Part shown: piece after piece, positions 34,607-43,973 of the stretch
How the letters are laid out: each line of letters opens with the position of its first letter
Numbering within the stretch: the first letter of the stretch is position 1
NCBI RefSeq assembly: GCF_015476655.1
Contig: NZ_JABFHF010000006.1
Span: 1 to 64,000, forward strand
Direction of reading: 5' to 3'
Length of the DNA stretch: 64,000 nucleotides
Source of the DNA: Aquiflexum lacus
Lineage (GTDB): Bacteria; Bacteroidota; Bacteroidia; Cytophagales; Cyclobacteriaceae
Made by a program: the position numbers and the translations under genes
Notes under the pieces: generated by a model
What the model was told of the DNA's origin: nothing
Databases searched by the model: none
Seen by the model: the letters and a program-made list of their open reading frames with translations, nothing else

Positions 34607-34864
34607 ATGGAAGCAATGGAAAAGATATCTGTGACCCAGAAAGAATTACCTTCGGGAAATTGTCAAGTGAAATTTTTTGTAGAAGATGAGCAAAAGCCAC
34701 AATATGGCTACCTTTTGGTCAATGAACCCAAGCCAATTGGGGAAATCATAGCGGAGATACAGGAGCGCTTGGAGAGAAGAAAGATGTCCACTTCAGGATT
34801 AAACCCTTTTTCTGTGAAAAACCCCGTCAGGGAGGACAACAATTTCTATCTTTATTCTGCTTAA
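34607..34864 (+). CDS. Small protein of unknown family, upstream partner of S24 regulator
   Basis: The 85-residue (or 82 from the ATG at 34616) protein is not recognised. It is mixed alpha/beta, with a charged helix IGEIIAEIQERLERRKM in the middle and a polar tail ending NNFYLYSA. It has no signal peptide. It lies 3 bp before the S24 regulator start on the same strand, which indicates a two-gene operon. It might modulate the repressor or be a target-linked cofactor. Confidence 0.7.
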   Translation: MEAMEKISVTQKELPSGNCQVKFFVEDEQKPQYGYLLVNEPKPIGEIIAEIQERLERRKMSTSGLNPFSVKNPVREDNNFYLYSA

Positions 34865-34867
34865 ATT

Positions 34868-35635
34868 ATGTTACTCGCAAAGAATCTCAAATTTCTAAGG
34901 TCAGAATCCGGATTGACCCAAAGCGAACTGGCGGAAAAGCTGGATTTGCAAAGGACGATGATTTCGGCCTATGAGGATGGCAGGTCGGAACCCAAACTTT
35001 CTACTTTGGCGATTTTGTCCGAACTGTTTGTTGTGAGCATCGATGAACTGCTGCACCACGATATCCAGCAATATGGTCTTCGGCTAAACCAAAACAAAAA
35101 CATAAAAATACTGACCATCGCCGCGGATGAACAGGATAGAGAGAATATCACCATGGTCGGGCAAAAGGCATCTGCAGGATACCTAAATGGTTTTGCTGAT
35201 CCGGAGTATATGGAATCCTTGCCCCAATTTCATATTCCCACGCTTTCCAGGAATTCGACCTATCGTGCTTTTGAACTGAGTGGCGATAGCATGTTGCCTT
35301 TGGTTCCGGGTACGGTCATTATAGGGTCCTACGTCGAACAACTGAAGGAAATTAAAAGCGGAAAGACCTATGTCTTGGTCACTTCTTCTGAGGGCGTGGT
35401 TTACAAAAGGGTGTTCAATTACTTGGATGAGAACGGAAAACTGTTTTTGGTTTCGGACAATGAACATTACAAGCCTTATGAAGTGAAAGGGGAGGATGTT
35501 CTGGAAATATGGGAAGCCAAAGCTTTTATCAGTACTGATTTCCCCAATCCCAAAGACAAAGCAAAGCCGGTCAGTTTGGAAGACATTTCCCAAATGATCC
35601 TTGACCTCCGTTCAGAGATAATCAGGTTAAAATAA
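34868..35635 (+). CDS. XRE-HTH/S24 LexA-like autoproteolytic regulator
   Basis: The 255-residue protein has an N-terminal Cro/CI-type helix-turn-helix (LTQSELAEKLDLQRTMISAYEDGRSEPKLSTL, residues 16-47) and a C-terminal S24 peptidase domain with nucleophile S141 in GDSMLP and K180 in VVYKRV. The candidate cleavage bond is A103-G104 in KASAGYLNG. LexA/CI-like repressors self-cleave upon RecA-filament signals. It probably controls its own operon. Its 3' end overlaps the convergent AEC gene by nine bases. Confidence 0.93.
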   Translation: MLLAKNLKFLRSESGLTQSELAEKLDLQRTMISAYEDGRSEPKLSTLAILSELFVVSIDELLHHDIQQYGLRLNQNKNIKILTIAADEQDRENITMVGQKASAGYLNGFADPEYMESLPQFHIPTLSRNSTYRAFELSGDSMLPLVPGTVIIGSYVEQLKEIKSGKTYVLVTSSEGVVYKRVFNYLDENGKLFLVSDNEHYKPYEVKGEDVLEIWEAKAFISTDFPNPKDKAKPVSLEDISQMILDLRSEIIRLK

Positions 35636-36748
35636 AGACCCCAAGCTTTTTTTGAGTTCTGCCCGTAATTCCATTGGAGTAATCCATTTCAACAATGCTT
35701 TTGAACTACTTAGAATAATCATCAAAAATCCAATTGAAAACAAGAGGGTGGGAGATGTGAAGGCTTCCCCAAAAGAGAATATGCCCAACATGATGGCAGT
35801 AGAAAAGGGAAGGGAAACAGCAAGGATATTTACAGCAAGTTCTAGGTCAAAAGTCCTTTTTTTATTGTCTTCCATTTTTTGTTCCATACCTACAAAAGCT
35901 GACATGTGGGCAAAAGGCCAGAAACTGATAGCACTCTGAGGAAATGCTACCAAAACCAAAATGGCCGGAAACGATAGGGTAGGTACAAAGACAACCATCA
36001 ATCCACTCACAATAAAAGTTATACCTGACCTAAGGAACAGTAGCCCTGTAATTTTTTTAATCTGTTTCCAGTTGAAGATAACTGCAATTCCAATATAAAT
36101 CAAAACTAGAGGAGTCATGAGGCTACTTAGATTTCCAATAGCGGAAGATAGAAAGGGTGGCAGGTTTTCCATGTGGATTCCTAATCCCAATAAAATCATT
36201 GCCAAAATCATGACGATATTGATTGGTTCATTTACCAAACTCTTTAAAAGGGATTTTACCTTTTCCCTAGTCCCATTATTGCTGTTGGGGTAATTCCTGA
36301 TAAACCAACTCATGGCAAGCATATAGGCGAAAATAAGCACAAAGAACTTGTTGCCAATATCTGCCAAAGCCCCCCAAGCCAGGGCATCATCACCCAAATA
36401 CTCAATCAAAAAAGGAAAACAAGACAATCCCGGAGCCAAAGAAGGGAACAATAAGAGGTAAGTTCGGTAAGAAGGGGAGTCTTTTTCAAGTCCAAATAAT
36501 GGAAGTAGGTATTTGAGCAGGAAAAAAAGAATGAAGTTGAATCCAAGTGCCAGGAATGGCAATGCCAATAGATCAGCCTTGATTTCTGCCTTTAATAATG
36601 CCACGAAAATAATTGCCGGTAATGCCACGGTCAGAATTAAAGTTTTCAATCCGTTTTGTTTGGCAGGATCTTGGAATTTTTTTCTCAGCAAAAAGCCGAT
36701 CAATAATAAGATAATCAAGGATAGCGTCTTTTGAACGGCGGGGTTCAT
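35627..36748 (-). CDS. AEC family transporter
   Basis: The 373-residue protein has about ten membrane helices and belongs to the auxin-efflux-carrier (AEC) family of inner-membrane transporters for malate, other carboxylates and similar solutes. Landmarks include LLLIGFLLRKK, KTLILTVALPAIIFVALLKAEIK and later PSLAPGLSCFPFLIEYLGDDALAWGALADIGNKFFV. The substrate is unknown. Its last codons overlap the S24 regulator gene from the other side. Confidence 0.88.
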   Translation of the reverse strand: MNPAVQKTLSLIILLLIGFLLRKKFQDPAKQNGLKTLILTVALPAIIFVALLKAEIKADLLALPFLALGFNFILFFLLKYLLPLFGLEKDSPSYRTYLLLFPSLAPGLSCFPFLIEYLGDDALAWGALADIGNKFFVLIFAYMLAMSWFIRNYPNSNNGTREKVKSLLKSLVNEPINIVMILAMILLGLGIHMENLPPFLSSAIGNLSSLMTPLVLIYIGIAVIFNWKQIKKITGLLFLRSGITFIVSGLMVVFVPTLSFPAILVLVAFPQSAISFWPFAHMSAFVGMEQKMEDNKKRTFDLELAVNILAVSLPFSTAIMLGIFSFGEAFTSPTLLFSIGFLMIILSSSKALLKWITPMELRAELKKSLGSLF

Positions 36749-36804
36749 AACTCGGATTTTTATTTATTCAATTTGGTTCAAAAGGCTATTTTGGGTTTGG
36801 TTTT

Positions 36805-37968
36805 CTAAGCTTCTGTGACTTTAAGTGCATCAACAAATAGGTGCATTTCGTCCATTGTTCCCATACTGACACGGCACCAAGGTTTTTCATCGATGGCATA
36901 CATCCGGATTCCGATACCTTGATCCAACATGGATTTGGAAAATGACTTTGCATCGTTTCTGATCGGGAAGATCATAAAACTGGTATAGGAAGGGATTTCC
37001 TGATAGCCTAAAGCATGTATGCTTTCCGAAGTAAATTCCCTTGAAGCTTTATTCAGGTCACGGCATTTTGCAATAAATGATTCATCCTGAAAACTAGCAA
37101 TTGCACCTTTTAGAGAGGTAATACACAGACCCATAGTGCTTCTGACCAAGTCAGTCACGGATTTGATTCTTTCCTCGGTTGCCACCATATACCCAATCCT
37201 CAAACCTGCCATTCCATGGATTTTGGAAAAAGTTCTTGCTACGATCACGTCATGACCTTCGGCCACCAAATTGACAGCTGATTTTTCTTCGGGATTATCC
37301 AAAAACTCGAGATAAGCTTCATCCACAAAAACAGGAGTTTTCATGGATGCTTGTTTACAGAAAGTTTTCACTTGATCAAAATCTGTAATTGAACCCATTG
37401 GGTTATTCGGATTGCAGACATATATCAGTTTGGTATCTGAGTCAATAGCGGCTAGCATACCATTGAGGTCATGACTTTGGTCTTCTTTAAGAGGTACTGC
37501 CTTCCAAGATGCACCGATTGCTATTGCGGTATTGACCAAAGAAAGATAGGAAGGGTCGGCTGAAATCACGTTTCCGCCTTTTCTGCACAGGGAGATTGCA
37601 GTTTTTTCCAGTAAGTCAGTTGATCCAGGACCCAACATGATGTTTTCAGGTTTGACTCCTTCTTTTTCGGCAATGAGACTGATGAGATAAGCTGCATCTG
37701 CATGTCCGTACCTGTTTCCCATGGAAATGGAATTTGAAATGGCCTTTATGGCATTTTCAGAGGGTCCAAAAGGATTCTCATTAGCCAATAACCTCGCCTT
37801 CATTGCAACTGCAGGGTCTGCATTGAAGGGGAGTTCTTTGACCATACTCTTTGAAAGCCATTTGGACTTCCTGTCTTCAAGGGCAGATAATGTAGCCGGC
37901 AATGCCGTAATTCCTCCAAGTCCCAATATGCTGGTCTTAAGCCAGGTTCTTCTGTTAAGATGTTTCAT
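36805..37968 (-). CDS. Tat-exported PLP-dependent aminotransferase (histidinol-phosphate aminotransferase-like)
   Basis: The 387-residue protein begins with a twin-arginine signal (MKHLNRRTWLKTSILGLGGITALP). The remainder is a class I/II aminotransferase with the HisC-like blocks LLANENPFGPSENAIKAI, MLGPGSTDLLEKTA, VCNPNNPMGSITD, VDEAYLEFLD and the PLP-Lys in TFSKIHGMAGLRIGY. Folding with PLP before export is the usual reason for Tat. Its role in the periplasm is unknown; it is not the housekeeping HisC, which is cytosolic and sits in a his operon. Confidence 0.9.
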   Translation of the reverse strand: MKHLNRRTWLKTSILGLGGITALPATLSALEDRKSKWLSKSMVKELPFNADPAVAMKARLLANENPFGPSENAIKAISNSISMGNRYGHADAAYLISLIAEKEGVKPENIMLGPGSTDLLEKTAISLCRKGGNVISADPSYLSLVNTAIAIGASWKAVPLKEDQSHDLNGMLAAIDSDTKLIYVCNPNNPMGSITDFDQVKTFCKQASMKTPVFVDEAYLEFLDNPEEKSAVNLVAEGHDVIVARTFSKIHGMAGLRIGYMVATEERIKSVTDLVRSTMGLCITSLKGAIASFQDESFIAKCRDLNKASREFTSESIHALGYQEIPSYTSFMIFPIRNDAKSFSKSMLDQGIGIRMYAIDEKPWCRVSMGTMDEMHLFVDALKVTEA

Positions 37969-38268
37969 ATTTATGTTATAATTTTAAATACTGGTTTTAA
38001 AATAAATCATATTTGTTAAAAAATTATTATTTATATATATAAATGGTTAAAATAATAATGTGAAAAAATAATATTTAATATAAAATATGAAATTTAGGTT
38101 AAAAAAATACTCATAGTTATATTAACTATGAGTATTAGTATTGAATGATTCTTTATTTCTGCTCCTTAAGCTTTCATGGAAGAAATTGAGTATTTATGGA
38201 TTGCTTTAGAAATCCTCTGTCTTCAGTTAATTGAATTGTATAAGAACAGAATTTCAATCCAATGAGCT
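37969..38268. other. AT-rich gap between the aminotransferase and OmpA genes
   Basis: Apart from the minus-strand terminator near 38101-38135, I see no ORF or repeat here. The aminotransferase promoter (minus strand) should lie in 37969-38080. Confidence 0.5.
38101..38135 (-). terminator. Terminator of the OmpA-family gene
   Basis: Perfect 13-bp arms ATACTCATAGTTA (38107-38119) / TAACTATGAGTAT (38123-38135) with a 3-base loop. On the minus strand the stem is followed by seven T (38107-38101). It lies 134 bp after the OmpA stop. Confidence 0.85.
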
Positions 38269-38949
38269 TTAATTTTCAATTTCGCCTTTTTCTGCTTTTT
38301 CAATTAATTCTTCATTTGCCGTAATCAGGATTTCAACCCTTCTGTTTTTGGCACGTCCTTCTTCAGTGGTGTTATCCGCTATGGGTCTGTCAAATGAATA
38401 CCCATTTGTAACCAATCTGTTACTACCTACTTGTTGCATTTTGAGGTAGTTATTGACAGCCTCTGCTCTTTTTTTGGAAAGGTTAAGATTGTATTCGTAA
38501 GCCCCCTTGTCATCTGTATGCCCTTCAATGGTAATATCCGTATCAGGATACTCATTGAGTATGTCTGCAAACTTCATAATCGTTTCCTGTGAAGCGGGTG
38601 TAAGTGCGTAAGAATCAAACCCGAAAAGAATCCCTGAATCAAAAGTTACTTTGATGGCTTCTCCCACTCTTTCAATTTCGGCATCTTTCATTTCTTTTTC
38701 CAATTCTTCAGCTTGCTTGTCCATATACACGCCAATTCCTGCACCTACAGCACCTCCAATGACTGCACCGATAACGGCACCTTCGCCGGTTTTTCCTTTT
38801 TTGGAACCAAATAGACCGCCTACTGCAGCACCTGTTCCTGCCCCTATTGTACCACCTTTTTGGGTATTGTTCCAGCTAGAACAGCTTACCAGAAAAATAA
38901 CAACAAGGAATTGGGCAAATATGCCCGATTTAAACATTAAAGTTTTCAT
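38269..38949 (-). CDS. OmpA-family lipoprotein
   Basis: From ATG 38949 the product is 226 residues with a lipoprotein signal and lipobox LVSC (Cys 23). A glycine-rich hydrophobic segment (GGTIGAGTGAAVGGLFGSKKGKTGEGAVIGAVIGGAVGAGIGVYMDKQ), seen in YmgG/YiaD-type proteins, follows, then an OmpA peptidoglycan-binding domain (ITIEGHTDDKGAYEYNLNLSKKRAEAVNNYL ... GRAKNRRVEILI). It anchors the outer membrane to peptidoglycan. The frame extends to 38997 but those residues precede the signal peptide. Confidence 0.92.
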   Translation of the reverse strand: MKTLMFKSGIFAQFLVVIFLVSCSSWNNTQKGGTIGAGTGAAVGGLFGSKKGKTGEGAVIGAVIGGAVGAGIGVYMDKQAEELEKEMKDAEIERVGEAIKVTFDSGILFGFDSYALTPASQETIMKFADILNEYPDTDITIEGHTDDKGAYEYNLNLSKKRAEAVNNYLKMQQVGSNRLVTNGYSFDRPIADNTTEEGRAKNRRVEILITANEELIEKAEKGEIEN

Positions 38950-39069
38950 AATAAGAATAGTTGGTTTAGTAATTGATTTTGCCAGATAGAATCCCATCAG
39001 TCATTTATTATCTATTCCAACATCATGCCAAAGACCGATATATTATAAAATGAGAGGTGTTCTACCTAT

Positions 39070-39804
39070 TTAGTCATCGAATGTCTTGGCGGAGTCTGCC
39101 ACTAAGCGGTTGATTTCCTCCATTTCCTTTTTTGTCAGGTTGCGCCATTTACCAATAGGTATATCAAGAGGGATATTCATGATTCTGATACGCTTCAATT
39201 TAGTGACCTCATAACCAAGGTATTCACACATCCTTCTTATCTGTCTGTTTAGCCCTTGGGTAAGGATAATATTGAATTTATTGTGGCTGATCTGTTTGAC
39301 TTTACATTTTAATGTCACTGTATCCAGAATCGGTACACCATTCCCCATTTTCTGAATGAAGCTTTTTGTAATTGGTTTGTTTACTGTGACCAGATATTCT
39401 TTTTCATGGTTGTTTTTTGCCCTAAGGATTTTGTTGACAATATCCCCATCACTGGTAAGCATAATTAACCCTTCACTGGGCTTGTCCAGGCGCCCAATCG
39501 GAAAAATACGCTTTGGGTGTTTAATATAGTCAATGATATTGTCTTTCTCTGTCTTGGTATCTGTAGTACAAACTATCCCGACAGGCTTGTTGAAGGCGAT
39601 ATAAACATGCTCTTCTTTGGGCTCTGAAATCAGCTTTCCATTCACCCTGATCTCATCTCCCGGAAAAGTTTTGGTACCCATTTCAGGAACCTTTCCATTT
39701 ATTGTAACATTACCTTCCTCAATTAACTTATCAGCAGCCCGTCTGGAGCAAAAACCCACTTCGCTCAGGTATTTATTGATCCTTGTGCCCTGCAATTCAC
39801 TCAT
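39070..39804 (-). CDS. rluF: 23S rRNA pseudouridine synthase, RluF type
   Basis: The 244-residue enzyme has an N-terminal S4 RNA-binding domain ([31 protein letters not shown]) and the RsuA/RluB/E/F catalytic core with [10 protein letters not shown], where D107 is the nucleophile. The [24 protein letters not shown] motif fits RluF, which modifies U2604 of 23S rRNA in E. coli. The exact position modified here is inferred from the family. Confidence 0.9.
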   Translation of the reverse strand: MSELQGTRINKYLSEVGFCSRRAADKLIEEGNVTINGKVPEMGTKTFPGDEIRVNGKLISEPKEEHVYIAFNKPVGIVCTTDTKTEKDNIIDYIKHPKRIFPIGRLDKPSEGLIMLTSDGDIVNKILRAKNNHEKEYLVTVNKPITKSFIQKMGNGVPILDTVTLKCKVKQISHNKFNIILTQGLNRQIRRMCEYLGYEVTKLKRIRIMNIPLDIPIGKWRNLTKKEMEEINRLVADSAKTFDD

Positions 39805-40100
39805 CTTGGTTTGAATCTGATTTTTCCCGAAAGATACTTCTCATTTCTGTTAAAATATAAAAGTCAGGATAATCGGTGATTTAGATCATAATTTTTTTAG
39901 TGGTTTGGTAATAACTTGAGGGAGTTCATTAATAAATCATTATGTATCTACGCAATGATGCCAGAAAAATGGTAATACCATACAATTCTTGCTAGGAAAC
40001 TGAAATGCCCGGCACATCGGAAATCCGACTTCGGACTTCCCTACCTACCGGACAGGCAGGCGAACTGTTTGAATTATAATCTTGGATTTCTGGCCAAGAA
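39805..40100. other. Intergenic region upstream of ppsA
   Basis: A 296-bp stretch without a gene. It contains CTTCGGACTTCC (also found near 1457) and a small imperfect palindrome around the GGACAGGCAGGC words at about 40055-40070, which reappear near 55015. No clear promoter is assignable. Confidence 0.4.
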
Positions 40101-40127
40101 ATGGATAACCATATAAATAATACTAAT

Positions 40128-42503
40128 ATGTCACACTACACGATTCAATTTCAAAAAATAAGGAATTCTGATGTTGCAACAGTCGGAGGTAAAAATGGTT
40201 CTTTGGGAGAAATGCTTTCTGAACTGAGCCCCAAAGGTATCAAAATTCCCGATGGATTTGCGACCACAGCAGAAGCTTTCAGGATATTCTTGGATGAAAA
40301 TAAACTGTATGAATTGTTGGATAAAAAATTAAAGGAACTTGATACTGTCAAGCTCAGTAATTTGTCAGAAATCGGAAAGTCTTGCCGTTCATTGATGTCT
40401 AATGGGGTTTTTTCTCAAAAAATGAAAGAAGATTTTCTGGAAGCTTATAGGAATTTGTCCAAAGCGGAGAAGATTTCAGTAGCTGTAAGGAGTTCTGCTA
40501 CAGCTGAGGACCTGCCCACAGCTAGTTTTGCAGGACAACACGATAGTTTTTTAAATATTAATGGTGAAGAAAATCTGCTAGATGCGATTCACCGCTGTTA
40601 CGTTTCTTTATTTAATGACCGTGCCATCAAGTACAGGGTGGACAATGGTTTTGATCACATGCATGTAGCACTCTCAGTTGGCGTCCAAAGAATGGTCAGA
40701 TCGGATATTGGAAGCGCAGGTGTGATCTTTAGTATTGATCCAGAGACAGGATTTGAAAATGTTATCTACATCACCTCGGCATGGGGATTAGGGGAAAATG
40801 TGGTCCAAGGAGCAGTAAACCCCGATGAATTCTATGCATTCAAGCCTTCCATTGAAAAGGGAATCCGAAGTTTGATTTTTAAGAAAATGGGGGAGAAGGA
40901 AAATAAAATGGTATACGCCAATGGGGGAGAAAAGCCCGTAGCCAATATCAAGACAAGTCAGGCTGAGCGCAATTCTTTTTCTTTGGAACCTGAGGAAGTG
41001 GAAACTTTGGCTTCTTGGAGTTATAAAATTGAAAAACATTACAAACTCCCTATGGACATCGAATGGGCCAAGGATGGGTTGACCGGAGAATTGTTTATCG
41101 TACAGGCCAGACCTGAGACAGTGCACGGACAGAAATCCGGAATTACTGTGATGGAATACATCTTACTCTCCAAAACAAACCCAATCACGAAGGGAAAAGC
41201 TGTGGGAACTGCCATTGCCAGTGGCAGGGTCTGTATTGTCAAATCTATGGCCGATTCGGGTAAAGTCAAAGATGGAGATATTATCGTTGCGGATATTACC
41301 AATCCCGATTGGAATTCGATGCTGCGCAAGGCAGTGAGTATTGTGACCAACAAAGGTGGAAGGACCAGTCACGCCTCCATTGTGGCAAGGGAGTTGGGAA
41401 TCCATGCTGTGGTAGGGACAGGGGATGCCACTGAAAAGTTACAGGATGGACAGATTATCACCGTTTCATGTATTGAAGGTGATGAAGGGATGATTTATGA
41501 CGGAAAATTGGAATGGTCTGAAAAAGAAATCAATATTGGAGCCATCAAACCAACCAAAACCAAACCCATGTTTATTTTGGCTGACCCATTTAGAGCTTTC
41601 CGTTTATCTTTTTATCCCAATGAAGGGGTGGGTTTGTTACGGATGGAATTTATCATCAGCAATGCAATCCGCATACATCCCATGGCATTGGTGAATTACA
41701 ATACTATGCCGGAGAGCAATGACAAAAGAGCCATAGCGGCCATCACCCAATATTATCCTGACAAAAGGAAATATTTTGTAGAAAAGCTTTCGGAGAATTT
41801 GGCAATGGTTGCTGCCGCCTTTTACCCCAAAGATGTGATCATCAGAATGAGTGATTTCAAAACGAATGAATATGCCCAATTGATAGGAGGAAAGCCTTTT
41901 GAGCCAGAGGAAGAAAATCCAATGTTGGGCTTCAGGGGAGCTTCAAGGTATTACAATGAGCGGTATAAAGAAGGGTTTGGATTGGAATGTGAGGCCATGA
42001 GAATCGTCAGGGACGAGATGGGTTTGACAAATGTCAAACTGATGATCCCATTTTGCAGAACGGTGGAAGAAGGCAAAAAGGTTTTGGAAACTATGAAGGG
42101 GTATGGATTAGAGCGGGGCAAGAATGCGCTGGAAGTTTATGTAATGGCAGAAATTCCAAGCAATGTAATTTTGGCCAAGGGGTTTGCAGAGATTTTTGAT
42201 GGATTCTCCATTGGTTCCAATGATCTGACACAGTTGACTTTGGGTATTGACAGGGATTCTGCTTTTGTAGCTGACCTGTTTGATGAAAATAATGAAGCCG
42301 TGAAATCCATGCTTCAATCTGTCATCAGAACAGCTAAAGAGGCCGGAAAGAAAATCGGACTTTGTGGACAAGCACCGAGTGATTATCCTGCTTTTGCCCA
42401 ATTTTTGGTGGAAAATGGAATTGACAGTATCTCCTTTAATCCTGATGCTTTGCTTAAGGGAATTGAAAATATCATTTTGGCAGAAGAAAATTCAAAAAGT
42501 TAA
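40128..42503 (+). CDS. ppsA: Phosphoenolpyruvate synthase
   Basis: From ATG 40128 the enzyme is 791 residues (ATG 40101 would add nine; the usual distance to VGGKNGSLGEM favours 40128). PpsA makes PEP from pyruvate and ATP with water, for gluconeogenesis. The N-terminal ATP-grasp part carries VAVRSSATAEDLPTASFAGQHDSFL, the swivelling domain has the catalytic-His motif GGRTSHASIVARELG, and the C-terminal PEP-binding barrel has GLLRMEFI, SIGSNDLTQLTLGIDRDS and GLCGQAPSDYP. All key residues appear intact. Confidence 0.95.
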   Translation: MSHYTIQFQKIRNSDVATVGGKNGSLGEMLSELSPKGIKIPDGFATTAEAFRIFLDENKLYELLDKKLKELDTVKLSNLSEIGKSCRSLMSNGVFSQKMKEDFLEAYRNLSKAEKISVAVRSSATAEDLPTASFAGQHDSFLNINGEENLLDAIHRCYVSLFNDRAIKYRVDNGFDHMHVALSVGVQRMVRSDIGSAGVIFSIDPETGFENVIYITSAWGLGENVVQGAVNPDEFYAFKPSIEKGIRSLIFKKMGEKENKMVYANGGEKPVANIKTSQAERNSFSLEPEEVETLASWSYKIEKHYKLPMDIEWAKDGLTGELFIVQARPETVHGQKSGITVMEYILLSKTNPITKGKAVGTAIASGRVCIVKSMADSGKVKDGDIIVADITNPDWNSMLRKAVSIVTNKGGRTSHASIVARELGIHAVVGTGDATEKLQDGQIITVSCIEGDEGMIYDGKLEWSEKEINIGAIKPTKTKPMFILADPFRAFRLSFYPNEGVGLLRMEFIISNAIRIHPMALVNYNTMPESNDKRAIAAITQYYPDKRKYFVEKLSENLAMVAAAFYPKDVIIRMSDFKTNEYAQLIGGKPFEPEEENPMLGFRGASRYYNERYKEGFGLECEAMRIVRDEMGLTNVKLMIPFCRTVEEGKKVLETMKGYGLERGKNALEVYVMAEIPSNVILAKGFAEIFDGFSIGSNDLTQLTLGIDRDSAFVADLFDENNEAVKSMLQSVIRTAKEAGKKIGLCGQAPSDYPAFAQFLVENGIDSISFNPDALLKGIENIILAEENSKS

Positions 42504-42594
42504 AGGGCGTTAAAAGTATGGGGTATTTATTAAAAAATTGTAACTTGATGCTCATAGAAATTCGATAATCAATCATAAAATAAACCCAAAAAAC

Positions 42595-43035
42595 ATGAGT
42601 GAAAATTCATTTAAGCAAGTTGGAGTTTGGATCGATCATTCCAAGGCCCAATTGATTGGATACAACAATGGTAATGTTGAAATAATTGAGACAATTGACT
42701 CACCCCATGAAAGTATCAAAAGGATTGAAGGTGAGGTCAATGATATGACACGGTTCTCCCCAAATCCTGAACATGCCTCTAACAATGAGCACAAAAAAAA
42801 CAATATTACCCAGAAAGAACTGAATGAATATTTTAAAATAATGGAAGGAAAGCTTCATAGATTTGATGATATCCTTCTTTTTGGGCCAGGCACAGCTAAA
42901 GAACAATTGAGAAATAGGTTGAGAGAAAACAAATCCTACAACGGGAAGTGGTTTTCTGTACAAAGCAGTAATAAGTTGACCGATAATCAGCTTTTGGCCT
43001 ATGTCAGGGATTTTTATAAAAATGCCCTTCCTTAA
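42595..43035 (+). CDS. BaeRF-like (eRF1-domain-related) protein
   Basis: The 146-residue protein has the pattern VGVWIDHSKAQLIGY near the start and ILLFGPGTAKEQLRNRLRENK near the end, which matches bacterial eRF1-domain-2-like proteins (host attachment/BaeRF superfamily) sometimes labelled translational machinery protein. A role in ribosome rescue or stress is only suggested by the fold. It ends with a 4-bp overlap with the convergent unknown gene at 43,032. Confidence 0.65.
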   Translation: MSENSFKQVGVWIDHSKAQLIGYNNGNVEIIETIDSPHESIKRIEGEVNDMTRFSPNPEHASNNEHKKNNITQKELNEYFKIMEGKLHRFDDILLFGPGTAKEQLRNRLRENKSYNGKWFSVQSSNKLTDNQLLAYVRDFYKNALP

Positions 43036-43796
43036 GAAGAAACCAGCTTTTTGAAACCTTTCTTTATTTTGGAAACAGCATCAAAGGAGTCGTCAATATT
43101 GATGACTCCTTTTCCTATTTCATGCCAATAACCATCCCCACAATCTATAAATTGACCTTGTTGGTTTGGCTTTTTTTCTTTTGCAATCCCGTAGTCATAG
43201 TCAGGAATAAAAATATGTGACAATAAGGTTTTACATTCATCCCAATCCGCCTCTTTTTCTTCACCATTTACTTTCAATTCCATTTTTCGGACTGAAAATT
43301 TTACCGTCAGACTTACTTCCTTTACATCATTGGATTCCTTGATGAGGTAATGAATCGTCAGGGGGGCTTCTTTCTGACTTACCTCATAGATAGCCTGAAT
43401 GTAATCCTGTGCAAAAAACTGCCAATCTTGCTGATTGATCGGAACAGTCCGACTAAACTGTCCGTGAAGGTCTTTGGCCAATACTTTTATGCCACCTTCT
43501 TCGTCAAGTTTTTTATTGGACCATTTAGTTTTGGCATAAAGCTCTTTCAAAGGTTTTTCCCAGATTTTGTGAATTTCACCCTGAAAATGGAAGTCATCAT
43601 CTAAAGTAAAGCCTTCATTAAGTATTTCTTCCTCTGAGATTTCTTCCCTCTCAGTATAGACCATATCCAATTGACTTTCCAAAAAATTTTTACCGAAACC
43701 GATTTTCAACTTGAAAATATGACTGTAAGGAGGAGGTATTACCCCTGAATCATATTCAATTTCTAGTCTTGTAAGGTCTTCTGTTTTAAGATGCAT
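43032..43796 (-). CDS. Protein of unknown function (254 aa)
   Basis: This soluble-looking protein has no signal peptide and no motif that I recognise. It is mixed alpha/beta with many acidic residues (pI probably low) and is predicted to be cytosolic. It ends DSFDAVSKIKKGFKKLVSS. Tail-to-tail position with the BaeRF-like gene carries no functional hint. Confidence 0.7.
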   Translation of the reverse strand: MHLKTEDLTRLEIEYDSGVIPPPYSHIFKLKIGFGKNFLESQLDMVYTEREEISEEEILNEGFTLDDDFHFQGEIHKIWEKPLKELYAKTKWSNKKLDEEGGIKVLAKDLHGQFSRTVPINQQDWQFFAQDYIQAIYEVSQKEAPLTIHYLIKESNDVKEVSLTVKFSVRKMELKVNGEEKEADWDECKTLLSHIFIPDYDYGIAKEKKPNQQGQFIDCGDGYWHEIGKGVINIDDSFDAVSKIKKGFKKLVSS

Positions 43797-43917
43797 GTAT
43801 TTGGAATGGTTTGAAGAATGAGATGCAATAATGGTTAAAATTAGCTTTTTTCATTAATAGTTCAACAATACGTTGAATTGTCAGATATAGGCTACTCTAT
43901 TATCCTGTATTATAGTT

Positions 43918-43945
43918 TGTTAAGAATTATTTTTTTTTAAATTTG
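43918..43945 (+). promoter_or_regulatory. Candidate promoter of the RND efflux operon
   Basis: TTG at 43918-43920 and TAAATTTG at 43938-43945 are separated by 17 bp, fitting the Bacteroidota pattern TTG-N(17-23)-TAnnTTTG. Transcription would start near 43952, about 22 bp before the adaptor ATG. A palindrome-like ACAATACGTTGAATTGT at 43865-43881 lies just upstream and might be a repressor site. Confidence 0.55.
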
Positions 43946-43973
43946 TCAACTTTAACTTGTTTAACCACCAGAT

